Below, one piece after another: positions 26,406 to 35,585 of a DNA stretch of 64,000 bases. The notes beneath the pieces were generated by a model. It searched no databases, was not told the DNA's origin, and saw nothing but the letters and a program-made list of their open reading frames with translations. The stretch is from positions 620,001 through 684,000 of the forward strand of contig CAWBPA010000017.1 of assembly GCA_963790545.1 (NCBI GenBank). The letters run 5' to 3'. The DNA is from DATBJG01 sp963790545. GTDB taxonomy: Bacteria > Acidobacteriota > Vicinamibacteria > Vicinamibacterales > JAMQPK01. A program made the translations under genes and the position numbers. The number at the start of each line of letters is the position of its first letter. Position 1 is the stretch's first letter.

Positions 26406-28682
26406 GTGATGTCATCCATAACGAAACATGCTCTCGCAATGATATTTGCTGCTGGCCTCAGCCAGGCGGTCGCGCTGTCCCAATCGCCGCTGCCCCAGAC
26501 GGAGTCGAGTCTTTCCAGAAATCCCGCCCTGGTACGTGACTGGGCAAATCGCCTGCTGGCCAACGACCCGAAAGTCCGCGCAACCGCCGAAGCCGCCCTG
26601 GTCCAAGGGGCGACGCGTTCGCTACCTTTGCTGAGACGATTCCTCAACCCTGGGCATGAAGACCTGCATATGGTGACTTTTGAAATCATCCGGCGGATCG
26701 GTCCTCCTGCCATTCCGCTGCTGGTGGACCTGCTTCGGCATGAGTCGGACTCCATCCGGCGCAGCGCCGCCGATGAATTGATTGACTTGGCGCCCCATAC
26801 GGAAAGGATTCAACCGGCGTTGAGACGGGCACTGAGAGACGAGGATTCGATGGTCGCAGGCGACGCCGCACGTGCCCTGGGCGCTTTGGGCAAGAGGGCC
26901 AGCCCTTCGGTAGGCGCTCTCGTCACTACTCTTTCGCACGAGGATCCATACGTCCGCATCTACGCGGCGGAGGCTTTGGCGTCCATCGGTCCGAATGCGG
27001 CCAACGCCACAAACGCCTTGGCAGAAGCCCTAGGCGATCCTATTCCCGGCGTTCGATGGGCGGCGTGTGAAGCCCTCGCCAGCATCGGCCCGGCTGCGCA
27101 GTCTGCAGTACCGCAGTTGATCGAAGCTCTGGAGGATGAATTCCTCTATGTGCGTATCTTCGCGGCCGGCGCTCTGGGAAGCATCGGACCGAAGGCACAG
27201 TCGGCCGGAGAGGCGCTGAGGGCGGCAGCAAACGATCCCATATTGCGGAACGAAGCAGAGTGGGCGCTCAGTCGAATCGCTGGAGTCAAATCTGGAGAGC
27301 CTGTCGCCTCACACGTTGTGCCCGCGCCTTCCGTCGCGCCCCAACTCCCGACGTCAGTCGTCCAATCGGGCAATCCTCCGGTTGACTGGAACAGGACCAC
27401 CGGTCGGAACATCGTCTGGACTGTCGAGTTGGGAAACGAAACGTTTGGACGTCCCGTCGTTGTCGGCGATGCGGTCTATGTGGGCACCGACAATGCAAGG
27501 CATATGAACCCCGCCATCCAGGAAGAAGCCGGCGTGCTCATGGCATTTCACGCGAAGGATGGCAAATTCCTTTGGCAGGACGCGGCCCCGCGAGTAGAGC
27601 GAGGTCTGCGCCAGTTCCTGTTGCCTTCGACGACAAGTGCGCCGTATGTGGAAGGGAACCGGTTGTACTATGTCACCGCCGAGTGCCAACTCCGTTGCCT
27701 CGATACACAGGGTTTCCGTGATGGCGAGAACACTGGTCCGTATCGGGAGGAGGTCTTCCAGGACAACGCTGCGGCCGACATCGTCTGGGAGTTGGACATG
27801 TGTGGCCGCTTGGGTGTCTTTCCGCATGAAGCGACCAATAGCGAAGTGTTGCCCGTAGGTGATCTGCTGGTGGTCTCTACCTCCAACGGGCAGAATGAAG
27901 GCCACACGCGCGTCCCATCGCCGCGCGCCCCAGGTCTGATCGCGGTGGACAAGCGTTCGGGCGAAGTGGTCTGGCGCGCCATCGGGCCGGGCGAGCAGGT
28001 GCTGCACGGCCAGTGGTCCAGCCCTGTGGCGGCCAATGTCAATGGGCGCATACAGGTGCTCTTCGGCGGAGGAGATGGTTGGCTGCGCTCCTACGACGCG
28101 GCGTCGGGTCACGAAGTCTGGCGATTTGACGGCAATCCGAAAGACGCCCGCTGGCTTCCACGACCCGGAGTCCTTTCGCGCGGCTCTATCATTGCTTCAC
28201 CGGTCTTCGACGACGGCCGCGTCTTCGTTGCGATGGGACAGAGTCCTGGGCACGGCAACGGACCCTCATTGATTCATGCGATCAGTCCCAACGGCCAGGG
28301 AGACGTCACCGAGAGCAGGCTCCTCTGGACTTCTCGCGAGGTCGGTCGCGTGCTGGGAACGCCCATTGCGAAAGACGGTCTACTGTACGTTGGGGACCTG
28401 GGCGGAACGATTCATTGTCTGGACGCGGCGACCGGCGCCCACGTCTGGAAGCACGAGACAAACGAGGCCATTTGGGGAAGCCTCCTGCTGGCCGGCGAAC
28501 GGCTTTACGTTGGGAACGTTGAAGGCAGCATGACCATTCTTCGTGCCGGACGGCGAAAGCAATTGCTGGGGCAGATCGAGATGGATGCGCCGCTCTATTC
28601 GGCTCCGGCGCTCGTCGGCGATGCGCTTTATCTGACCACTGCGAACCGGTTGTACCTCATCGCGGCAAAGCTGGGATCCTAA
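26406..28682 (+). CDS. Secreted HEAT-repeat plus PQQ-type beta-propeller protein
   Basis: A 758-residue protein. It has a signal peptide (LAMIFAAGLSQAVALSQ), five or six HEAT repeats (about 45-290; for example VGALVTTLSHEDPYVRIYAA, SAVPQLIEALEDEFLYVRIF) and then an eight-bladed PQQ-type propeller (325-758; blades such as VDKRSGEVVWRAIG, LDAATGAHVWKHE). Such propellers serve either as quinoprotein dehydrogenases or as BamB-like scaffolds; no Cys-Cys pair typical of alcohol dehydrogenases was noticed. It starts 9 bp after the ADOP stop, so it is likely in the same operon and under PadR control. The fusion suggests a periplasmic scaffold or sensor. Confidence 0.85.
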   Translation: MMSSITKHALAMIFAAGLSQAVALSQSPLPQTESSLSRNPALVRDWANRLLANDPKVRATAEAALVQGATRSLPLLRRFLNPGHEDLHMVTFEIIRRIGPPAIPLLVDLLRHESDSIRRSAADELIDLAPHTERIQPALRRALRDEDSMVAGDAARALGALGKRASPSVGALVTTLSHEDPYVRIYAAEALASIGPNAANATNALAEALGDPIPGVRWAACEALASIGPAAQSAVPQLIEALEDEFLYVRIFAAGALGSIGPKAQSAGEALRAAANDPILRNEAEWALSRIAGVKSGEPVASHVVPAPSVAPQLPTSVVQSGNPPVDWNRTTGRNIVWTVELGNETFGRPVVVGDAVYVGTDNARHMNPAIQEEAGVLMAFHAKDGKFLWQDAAPRVERGLRQFLLPSTTSAPYVEGNRLYYVTAECQLRCLDTQGFRDGENTGPYREEVFQDNAAADIVWELDMCGRLGVFPHEATNSEVLPVGDLLVVSTSNGQNEGHTRVPSPRAPGLIAVDKRSGEVVWRAIGPGEQVLHGQWSSPVAANVNGRIQVLFGGGDGWLRSYDAASGHEVWRFDGNPKDARWLPRPGVLSRGSIIASPVFDDGRVFVAMGQSPGHGNGPSLIHAISPNGQGDVTESRLLWTSREVGRVLGTPIAKDGLLYVGDLGGTIHCLDAATGAHVWKHETNEAIWGSLLLAGERLYVGNVEGSMTILRAGRRKQLLGQIEMDAPLYSAPALVGDALYLTTANRLYLIAAKLGS

Positions 28683-28730
28683 CAACACCTCGGGGTTTGC
28701 GAGAGATGTGCACCGGCGGAGCGCGTACCG

Positions 28731-29768
28731 GTGGAACTTCCCGCGCCGCGCGCCGTATCCGCATCCAGTATGAGGGCCGCTGTCACGAGGCGCTATGGAC
28801 TTCCGGAAGTGGTGGAGGTCCGGGAGGTACCGACACCGACGCCCGCCGACAACGAGGTGCTCGTCCGCGTTCGCGCGTCGAGCGTGTGCTTTGGCGACCG
28901 GATACTCCGGAGCGGCCCACTCCTCATTCGGCTACTGAGCGGGTTTCGACCCAGGCACCCGATTCTGGGCGTCGATCTCGCCGGCACCGTTGAAACCGTC
29001 GGACCGGGTGTGACGCGGTTCGCGCCAGGCGATGCGGTGTATGGCGCGCGCGGCGACAAGTTCGCCGCCCATGCGGAGTTCGCGTGCGTGGCGGAGGATG
29101 GGTTCCTCGCGCGTAAGCCCGCTACCATGACGTTCGAGGAAGCCGGCACCGTGTTCGTGGGCGCGGCGTGCTCGCTCTACTTCCTGCGCAGGGCGAACGT
29201 GAAGCCTGGCGAACGGGTTCTCGTCCATGGAGCGTCTGGCAGCCTCGGCGTGTTCGCCGTGCAGCTGGCGAAGCACTTCGGCGCGCACGTTACCGCCGTG
29301 TGCAGCAGCGCCAACGTCCACCTCGTGCGATCGCTCGGGGCCGACGACGTGATCGATTACACGGCGCAGGACTTCACCGATGGTGGACCGGTCCACGATG
29401 TGATCGTGGACGTGCTCGGCAAGGCCGGATTCCCGCGCAGCTTGCGCGCGCTGAAGCCCGGTGGACGCTATCTGCTCGTCGGCTTTTCAGGGGGACTCGG
29501 GGGGATTGCGCGCGCGCTGGTGACTGGCGGGTTAGTACACCTCTGCGGACGGGCGCGATTCGTCACCGGCGCAGCCGATCCGAAGCAGGCCGATCTCGTC
29601 TTCCTACAGGAGTTGATCGACGCCGGCAAGCTGCGCACCGTGATCGGGCGCCGATATAGGCTCGACGAGATCGCCGAAGCCCACCGCTACGCCGATACCG
29701 GTCACAAGATTGGCAACGTCGCAGTGCTGATCGGAGATCAGACAGAGCAGCAACTCGGCACCAGGTAA
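28731..29768 (+). CDS. Zinc-free MDR oxidoreductase (quinone reductase/alcohol dehydrogenase-like)
   Basis: A 345-residue NAD(P)-dependent medium-chain reductase. The GroES-like N-terminal half contains VLVRVRASSVCFGDRILRSG and GVDLAGTVETVG. The Rossmann half has VLVHGASGSLGVFAVQLAK and LGADDVIDY. The structural zinc Cys cluster is absent, as in quinone oxidoreductases. GTG 28731 has GGAG about 9 nt upstream; the family usually begins at the MRAAVTRRYG found at 28770, so the first 13 residues may not be real. It follows the HEAT/PQQ gene by 48 bp and could be the last gene of the padR unit. Confidence 0.88.
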   Translation: MELPAPRAVSASSMRAAVTRRYGLPEVVEVREVPTPTPADNEVLVRVRASSVCFGDRILRSGPLLIRLLSGFRPRHPILGVDLAGTVETVGPGVTRFAPGDAVYGARGDKFAAHAEFACVAEDGFLARKPATMTFEEAGTVFVGAACSLYFLRRANVKPGERVLVHGASGSLGVFAVQLAKHFGAHVTAVCSSANVHLVRSLGADDVIDYTAQDFTDGGPVHDVIVDVLGKAGFPRSLRALKPGGRYLLVGFSGGLGGIARALVTGGLVHLCGRARFVTGAADPKQADLVFLQELIDAGKLRTVIGRRYRLDEIAEAHRYADTGHKIGNVAVLIGDQTEQQLGTR

Positions 29769-29799
29769 ACACCGCGGCGTCACCCGTTAGGAACCCCGC

Positions 29800-30153
29800 T
29801 CAGGACGGAATCGTGGCGTGGCCCACGTCGATGAGATGCAGCAGGTATGCCGCCAATAGAGCGAGTCCACTTCGGCTGACGTGAAACTGCTTCGGTTCGT
29901 AAGCCTGAGCCATCATGCGCCAGTGGTGCGACAGCTTGTGGCGATCCACGTCCGTTATCTTGCTGATCTCCCAGACGCTTGCTGGAAGTTCGCGAACGAG
30001 CAGATCGAATAGCCGGTCCTGCTCAAGCTCGCGCACCACAACTGACGTGGTGATGTGATCGAATTGGCCGCTATCGGCGGCGCCGAGAAGCTGAATGGCC
30101 AAGCGGCTCCAGCGTTGAAATTCACGCTTCTGGGATTCAGATTCGACTGCCAC
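29800..30153 (-). CDS. Hypothetical cytoplasmic protein
   Basis: A 117-residue, mostly helical protein. It has SQKREFQRWSRLAIQLLGAA near the start and a middle segment DVDRHKLSHHWRMMAQAYEP, followed by a hydrophobic GLALLAAYLLHLIDVG helix. No family was recognised and no clear ribosome site precedes the GTG start. It is convergent with the reductase gene and divergent from the esterase gene. Confidence 0.5.
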   Translation of the reverse strand: MAVESESQKREFQRWSRLAIQLLGAADSGQFDHITTSVVVRELEQDRLFDLLVRELPASVWEISKITDVDRHKLSHHWRMMAQAYEPKQFHVSRSGLALLAAYLLHLIDVGHATIPS

Positions 30154-30335
30154 TTTCGGGTGCCCCCGTCACACCGCCTGGACGCGCGTTCAAGACCGGC
30201 GCAGCTCCTGCCGGCGACGAGCCGGGGGCGAACCTGCCGTCGGAGAGCCCGCGCGAAATAGCGGCCGCGCGGTTGGGACGCCGCACCAACCTGGCGCCCT
30301 CTGCCATCCGTCTAAGGTTAAGGCGGGAGGTGATG

Positions 30336-31241
30336 ATGAACTCTCCGGTTGTGATGATTCTCCTGGGTGCCGCGATGGGCTCACAGGCCCTGGCACAGGA
30401 CGCCGGCCCCGCCCGGGCGGCTCAAGCGTCGACGATCGATGGCTCGCAGCGCTATGTGGTTGCATCGACGAAGAGCCAGACCCGCTCCCAGGTGGACGTT
30501 CTTCGAGTGGACTCCACCGTTGCGCCTCTGCCGGAAGGCTTCAGGCTTCCGGTCATCTACGTGCTGGACGGGAACACTCTCTTCCCGTTGGTCGCGCAGA
30601 TGGTCAACCTCAACGCGTCCTTCAGCAAGGCGCTACCTGCCGTGCTCGTCGTGTCGGTCGGATACCCTGCCGACCCGGGCCTGAGCCGCGCGGACACGAT
30701 CAAGGTTCGCCTGTCGCGGCGGATGCGTGATCTGTCGCCCGCAACAACGTACGCGAAGACGGCCCCGACCGGCAGCGGAGGAGCCGGGGACTTTCTGGCC
30801 TTCATCGACGACGACCTCAAGCCTTTCCTTGGCGCACGTTATCCCGTGAACGCCGACGACCAGACGCTCGTCGGTCATTCGCTCAGCGGACTATTTACGG
30901 TGCACGCGTTCCTGAATGCGCCCAAAGCGTTCACGCGCTATATCGCCGTCAGTCCATCGCTCTACTGGGACGAGCACGCCCTGATCAAGCAAGCGGGCGC
31001 GCCGGCGGCCCGTGCGGCAAGGGCTCCGACGCGGTTGTTCGTCGGGGTTGGCGGCTTGGAAACGAAAGAGCGGATGAGCGAGGACATGATCGGAGATGCG
31101 AGGGACTTTGTCTCAGTGCTCCAACAACAGAAGGTCCCTGGCCTCGACGTCTCCTTCCACATCTTCCCAGACGAGAACCACATCTCCGTGATCCCTACGG
31201 CGCTGATGCGAGGTCTTCGCGAGGTGGCCGCTGTGCGATAG
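30336..31241 (+). CDS. Secreted esterase, alpha/beta hydrolase of the esterase-D/BesA type
   Basis: About 301 residues. The signal peptide ends ...MGSQALAQ. The mature part resembles enterochelin-esterase or S-formylglutathione-hydrolase-like putative esterases: RLPVIYVLDGNTLFPL, the nucleophile elbow GHSLSG (Ser) and a late His in DENHISVIPTAL. The substrate may be a ferric siderophore or an acyl ester; this cannot be told. GGGAGG at 30325-30330 favours the second of two adjacent ATG codons (30336). It probably acts in the periplasm. Confidence 0.85.
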   Translation: MNSPVVMILLGAAMGSQALAQDAGPARAAQASTIDGSQRYVVASTKSQTRSQVDVLRVDSTVAPLPEGFRLPVIYVLDGNTLFPLVAQMVNLNASFSKALPAVLVVSVGYPADPGLSRADTIKVRLSRRMRDLSPATTYAKTAPTGSGGAGDFLAFIDDDLKPFLGARYPVNADDQTLVGHSLSGLFTVHAFLNAPKAFTRYIAVSPSLYWDEHALIKQAGAPAARAARAPTRLFVGVGGLETKERMSEDMIGDARDFVSVLQQQKVPGLDVSFHIFPDENHISVIPTALMRGLREVAAVR

Positions 31242-31248
31242 GCGCAGG

Positions 31249-31281
31249 GCGCCGCGAGGAATGAGCCACCAACCACATTGC
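31249..31281 (-). repeat. Short repeat encoding QCGWWLIPRGAL on the - strand, copy 2
   Basis: It matches 12973-13002 with a 3-nt insertion. It lies between two convergent genes and is not part of a recognisable protein. Confidence 0.45.
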
Positions 31282-31291
31282 CAATCTGCCT

Positions 31292-32146
31292 CTAGGTCGG
31301 CCGATGCGACAGCAGGAAGCTGCGAACGTGCCGCACCGCCAGCGGAATCTTCTCTGGGGTGTCTTTCCAGGGGTACATGCTCAATTGGCCTTTTGGCGCG
31401 AGCATCGCGCTCTCGATCGCGACGGCCAATGAATGCCCGGCGGTGTCGTCCGGCAGGACTAGTACCGGCGTTTGACAACCCCTCACGAAGTCGCGTGTCA
31501 CCGTGAATACAAAGTCGGGGTTGTTGCGGAACATTCTGTTCAGGAATTGGTCGGCCATTTCATTCGTGATGTCGGGGCGTCGCTTGACCAGTTGTGTGGC
31601 CCAGCCGGTTGTCTGACTCTCATAGAGGGAGTTCGGCAGCTCCGGTCGGAACCCGACCGGCTGCGCTGGCACTGCCGCGACGACGCGATTGGGCGCCCGT
31701 TTTATGAGGTTCCAGATGAAAGGCCCGGCAATGCAGAAGCCGAGCACCATGAACTTATCGATCCCCAGGTGGTCCAAAAGACCGATATGGTCGTCGGTGT
31801 AGGAATCCCAGGGCCGGTCGCTCTCGAGCGGGCCGGTGGACTGACCGGCGGAGTTGCGCAGGTCAGCGTAGATACAGCGGAACTCTCCCTTGAATGCCTC
31901 GATCGTGTTAAAGGGATTGCCGCCGCGGATGCCCGCGATCGTCGAGCCGTTCAACCCCCCGCCCGGGATGAGCAACAGCGGGAAGCCGGAGCCTGTCTCT
32001 TCATAGCGGATGCGGACATTCCCTTTTTGGTAGAAGCGTCCGCCTTCTCCGTTCCCGCTCTGCTGCGCGAACACTGACGGCGTCGCGGCCATCGCCGCCG
32101 CGGCGGCGCCAGTCTTCAGAAGCTTGCGTCTGATTGGATCCACCAT
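31292..32146 (-). CDS. Tat-exported alpha/beta hydrolase with Cys at the nucleophile position
   Basis: A 284-residue protein. A twin-arginine signal (PIRRKLLKTGAAAAAMAATP) leads into an alpha/beta hydrolase: oxyanion region LLLIPGGGLNGS, core IYADLRNSAGQSTG and nucleophile elbow LGFCIAG, where Cys138 replaces the usual Ser. The acid and base are probably in VLVLPDDTAGHS. Cys nucleophiles are known in dienelactone hydrolases and in some uncharacterised alpha/beta hydrolases. GAGGAGGACGT precedes the ATG. The gene ends against the convergent esterase gene. Confidence 0.85.
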   Translation of the reverse strand: MVDPIRRKLLKTGAAAAAMAATPSVFAQQSGNGEGGRFYQKGNVRIRYEETGSGFPLLLIPGGGLNGSTIAGIRGGNPFNTIEAFKGEFRCIYADLRNSAGQSTGPLESDRPWDSYTDDHIGLLDHLGIDKFMVLGFCIAGPFIWNLIKRAPNRVVAAVPAQPVGFRPELPNSLYESQTTGWATQLVKRRPDITNEMADQFLNRMFRNNPDFVFTVTRDFVRGCQTPVLVLPDDTAGHSLAVAIESAMLAPKGQLSMYPWKDTPEKIPLAVRHVRSFLLSHRPT

Positions 32147-32458
32147 ACGTCCTCCTCTGGGCCGGTGCTACGCCTCGATGGCGCAGGGAACTCTCGTCAT
32201 GGGGGGCGGCGCCGTTCCGCTGCTGACTGCACCCGGACTATAGCGCAACCGAGCAACCATCCGCACATACGGGCGACGCGACCGCACAATTCACACGGCG
32301 ATCCTGCCACGATAGGGCCGGGAGGAGTCTTTCTCGGTGCCAAATGCGCTTACATCGGGTGTTCAATCAGCCGAGGGAGTAAGGATGGTCGGAGATCGGC
32401 TAGGAGTCACGCGGCTCGAGGTTGGAGCAGCAGGGCTGTCGCATTGATGTCAGGCTCG
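32147..32458. other. 312-bp gap between two - strand genes
   Basis: No gene, repeat core or terminator could be made out. It should carry the promoter of the hydrolase ending at 31292. Confidence 0.45.
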
Positions 32459-33412
32459 TCATCGGACGCGGTGAGGGATGTCTCTCCGAAAGCTCGCCGT
32501 GATAGCTCTGAATTCCGGGAGCAGCTCGAGGGCGCGGTCCGCTCTGCTCAGCCCTTGGACGATGAAGTAACCGGTCTCGTCGGGGATGATGACCTGATAG
32601 AGCCGCATAGACGCTCCCGAACGCGCGTCGATGGCATCCGCTTCGAGCTCGAAGGCGTCGAGGTGGTCAACTTGAAGCATACGACCCGTGAAGTTCCCTA
32701 CGCCTTTGATCAAGGTCGTTTGCTTGGCGCGAGCCTCAGAGAAGTTCCGCAGGTCCCCGAGATGACCTTGCCCGACAGAATGCCCTACCAGATAAAGCGC
32801 TTCGGTCGATCCTGGAGAGCCCGTCGTGCCGGATTCAGTGAACATGAGCAGGTTGCTCACGCGTCGGGCAAGTTTGAGCATGGAAGTCGGTGTTACCTGA
32901 AAAGGCAGCCCCTCGAACGCACTCGAAGCGGCCGATCCCCAGGAAGTCGTCAATAGCGAATGCTGAATGGCGCTGCCCGTGGATGGCGAACTACCTGCTG
33001 GAAACGTCCCCACAATCATGATCGTCATGGTGTGGTCACCGGCAATGAGCATCCACTTGAGTACATCGGCGTTGGCGGTCTTTTGAAGAACATTGAACAG
33101 GCGAGCGGGTCTGCCGTTGATCACGGCGTCTTCGGCGGCAATGAGGTTCAAGCCCCTGCTCGCCAAGGCATCCTTGGTCAGTGCTTGGACCATATCAGCT
33201 GCCGCCCCTGGCAGCTCGGTGACCATGATACTGGCCTGCTCGGACTCTCGTTCAAAACCCGGGTACTGTTGCGCGAGGGAGAACCCCTCGGGTGGTGTGA
33301 GGCTGACCTTCGTGCCAGGAATCCGAACCGCCTGGGCGAATGCTGGAACTGCCGAACATTGAACGGTGGCCGTCAGAATCAACGTCGTAATGAACGATTT
33401 CGACATTCTCAT
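32459..33412 (-). CDS. Secreted hypothetical protein
   Basis: A 317-residue protein with a signal peptide (ending ...VPAFAQ) and an N-terminal domain that begins GTKVSLTPPEGFSLAQQYPG, a pattern shared with PsbP-like or lipid-binding secreted proteins. The C-terminal half contains YLVGHSVGQGHLGDLRNF and LYQVIIPDETGYFIVQG. I do not recognise a catalytic motif. It is a single gene. Confidence 0.7.
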   Translation of the reverse strand: MRMSKSFITTLILTATVQCSAVPAFAQAVRIPGTKVSLTPPEGFSLAQQYPGFERESEQASIMVTELPGAAADMVQALTKDALASRGLNLIAAEDAVINGRPARLFNVLQKTANADVLKWMLIAGDHTMTIMIVGTFPAGSSPSTGSAIQHSLLTTSWGSAASSAFEGLPFQVTPTSMLKLARRVSNLLMFTESGTTGSPGSTEALYLVGHSVGQGHLGDLRNFSEARAKQTTLIKGVGNFTGRMLQVDHLDAFELEADAIDARSGASMRLYQVIIPDETGYFIVQGLSRADRALELLPEFRAITASFRRDIPHRVR

Positions 33413-33731
33413 GGCTTGATTTACGCGCTTCGCCCGACCAGTGCTGGCATGTGAAGTTAGGTGGGGTTTTTAGTGAGCGACCCTTCAGGTCCAAGTTGTT
33501 GGCAACGAGCATGCCAGGCCGATCGCGCCGATAGTGCGGTGGATTCAAGCCGCCACCAGGCTCTGCACGTGAGCGAAGCTTGTAATAGACGTTCGAAAAT
33601 CGTCATGAAAACAACTCCAAGGAGGAGGTCTGCCATGACACAGCGTGCGCAAGTGTGAAGCATCGAGCCGATACCTAGGTCGTGGTGTCTAATCGTTTCA
33701 TGTGGAGGACCATCACCTATAGACGACCACA
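33413..33731. other. 319-bp gap with a gene-start-like scrap
   Basis: At 33622-33657 a strong ribosome site (AAGGAGGAGG) is followed by ATG and only six more codons before TGA (MTQRAQV). The start region resembles that of the gene at 50965 (GGAGGCCTGCCATGAAACG), so it may be the leftover 5' end of a deleted gene. Nothing else is seen. Confidence 0.4.
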
Positions 33732-34271
33732 ATGATCGTCGTCGTTATCGCACTAACAGTAATCGCCGCTGGCTCTTCGGGTCTGAGGGGACAGGGTCCC
33801 TCGCAAGAGTTCCTGTTGTCTGAAGGCAAGGCTGGCTCCATTGAGATCGGCATGCCGATTGACGAGATTCTCCAGCGATTCGGCAGGGAGCGTGTCCGCC
33901 TGATCGATCGAGCTAAAGAGGGGCACTTCTCGCCCGCAATCGAGATCGACGTTCCCGGAGCGAGCATGACTGCGCCGATTGTTGCCGACATCTCCGGAGG
34001 ACCTTGCGGAGTATTCTCGGTAAGTGGCATCACTGTGCGAGACCCCACATTCCGAACGTCCGACGGTCTAGGGGTTGGCTCAACCCTGACACAGGTTCGA
34101 CAGGTCCGTTCTGTCAGCCTGAGTCGGGAGGAAGGCGTATGGGCTATCGTGCAGGGAGCCAAGATCACCTTTGGACTTGACGCGGCAGGCAGCGACAGCG
34201 CGCGCGTTGATTCTGTCTGGCTGTGGCTGGAAGCGAGGACGGTGCGCGCACAACGCTGCCCGAATCGGTAA
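33732..34271 (+). CDS. Secreted hypothetical protein
   Basis: A 179-residue protein with a short signal (VVVIALTVIAAGSSGLRG) and a globular region with GKAGSIEIGMPIDEILQRFG and EGHFSPAIEIDVPG. A 33-bp stretch of this gene (33925-33957) is repeated exactly at 47067-47099, so a paralogue or a duplicated fragment once existed there. The function is unknown. No ribosome site is visible before the ATG. Confidence 0.6.
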   Translation: MIVVVIALTVIAAGSSGLRGQGPSQEFLLSEGKAGSIEIGMPIDEILQRFGRERVRLIDRAKEGHFSPAIEIDVPGASMTAPIVADISGGPCGVFSVSGITVRDPTFRTSDGLGVGSTLTQVRQVRSVSLSREEGVWAIVQGAKITFGLDAAGSDSARVDSVWLWLEARTVRAQRCPNR

Positions 34272-34381
34272 GAGTTCGTAGCCTGAGGCACCGCGCCGAA
34301 AAACTTTTCGCGCGACGGCGTCACGCCGATCTCATCATCGTAGGTGGTAAGGACCGCTCGCTTCGATTGGGGGGAAATTGG

Positions 34382-35506
34382 ATGGCTGGTATCAGTCGGC
34401 GAGACTTCGTTCGAGCCGGTACGCTTGCGGGTGTTGGAGCGGGTCTGGCCGGTGATCGGCTCCTGGCCCAGTCAACCGCCGTCAAGCGCAACGCTCTGAG
34501 GCCGGTCGTCATCGCATCTGGCAACGGGAACCGCTTCAGAAATGGGGGCGCTCGTACGTGCGTCGAAGAGGCGTTTCGCCTTCTGGTCGGCGGCTCCGAT
34601 CCGCTTGACGCCGTCATCGCAGGCGTCAACATCGTTGAGCGCGACCCCGAAGACACGAGCGTTGGTTACGGGGGTCTCCCGAACGCCGACGGTGTTGTCC
34701 AACTCGATTCCTGCTGCATGCACGGACCGAAGAAGCGGGCTGGCGGTGTTGCGGCGTTGGAAGGTGTTCGCACGCCGTCGCTCGTCGCAAAAGCCGTGAT
34801 GGAGCACACGGACCACCATTTGCTCGTTGGAGCCGGGGCACAGGCCTTTGCCCGCAACATGGGTTTCGAGATCGAGGGCGATCTCAACACCCCGCGTTCG
34901 CGTCAGTTGTGGCTCGAATGGAAACGCCGAACGGATCCGCAGCACTATCTGGACCCCCAGAAGCGCGCAGCCGCTGGAATTGAAGCCGGCTTGCAGATGG
35001 TTGCCGAAGGACTCATCGATCGAGAACATTTCTATGGGACCATCAACTGTAACGGCCTGTCTCCACGTGGCGAGCTCGCCGGCGTGACCACAACCAGCGG
35101 ACTGGCGTGGAAGATTCCGGGTCGCGTCGGTGACTCGCCGATTTTGGGGGCCGGCCTCTATGTCGATGACGGGGTGGGGGCGGCCGGTTCGACTGGTCGG
35201 GGTGAAGCGAACCTGTATGGCCTTTGTTCCTTCCTGATCGTCGAGAACATGCGGCGTGGGATGAGTCCAAAGGACGCCGGCATGGAGGCGCTCAAGCGAA
35301 TCAAGTCGGCCACTGTTGAACGACGACTCTTGAACAGCCGCGGGGAACCCAATTTCAATGTCAATTTCTATGTCCTGAACGCTCGGGGCGAGTATGCTGG
35401 CGTTGCGCTGTACGCAGATCCGACCGCGACGTTCGGTGTGTGCACAGAAAACGGCGCCGAGAATCGCCCGATCGAGCCGCTCTTGCCGGGTGCGCCGAAT
35501 GACTGA
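34382..35506 (+). CDS. N4-(beta-N-acetylglucosaminyl)-L-asparaginase/isoaspartyl peptidase family, Tat-exported
   Basis: About 374 residues with a twin-arginine signal (ISRRDFVRAGTLAGVGAG). It is an N-terminal-nucleophile (Ntn) hydrolase of the aspartylglucosaminidase family, recognised by SVGYGGLPNADGVVQLDSC, and by GVTTTSGLAWKIPGRVGDS, where autocleavage should expose a Thr. It would release aspartate from glycosylasparagine or isoaspartyl peptides in the periplasm. I chose ATG 34382 (GGGGGG upstream, Tat signal immediately after); the frame is open back to 34223 without a signal. Confidence 0.9.
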   Translation: MAGISRRDFVRAGTLAGVGAGLAGDRLLAQSTAVKRNALRPVVIASGNGNRFRNGGARTCVEEAFRLLVGGSDPLDAVIAGVNIVERDPEDTSVGYGGLPNADGVVQLDSCCMHGPKKRAGGVAALEGVRTPSLVAKAVMEHTDHHLLVGAGAQAFARNMGFEIEGDLNTPRSRQLWLEWKRRTDPQHYLDPQKRAAAGIEAGLQMVAEGLIDREHFYGTINCNGLSPRGELAGVTTTSGLAWKIPGRVGDSPILGAGLYVDDGVGAAGSTGRGEANLYGLCSFLIVENMRRGMSPKDAGMEALKRIKSATVERRLLNSRGEPNFNVNFYVLNARGEYAGVALYADPTATFGVCTENGAENRPIEPLLPGAPND

Positions 35507-35585
35507 CCGGCGAGCCGCATGCATGCAACAAAATTCGAGCGGCATATCAAGGAATTGGCCACTTATCCTTCTTAAGGAGAGACCG

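Noticed and set aside
33634..33657. Leader peptide MTQRAQV with a perfect ribosome site
   Set aside because: No attenuator or regulated gene follows closely; it looks more like the leftover start of a deleted gene.
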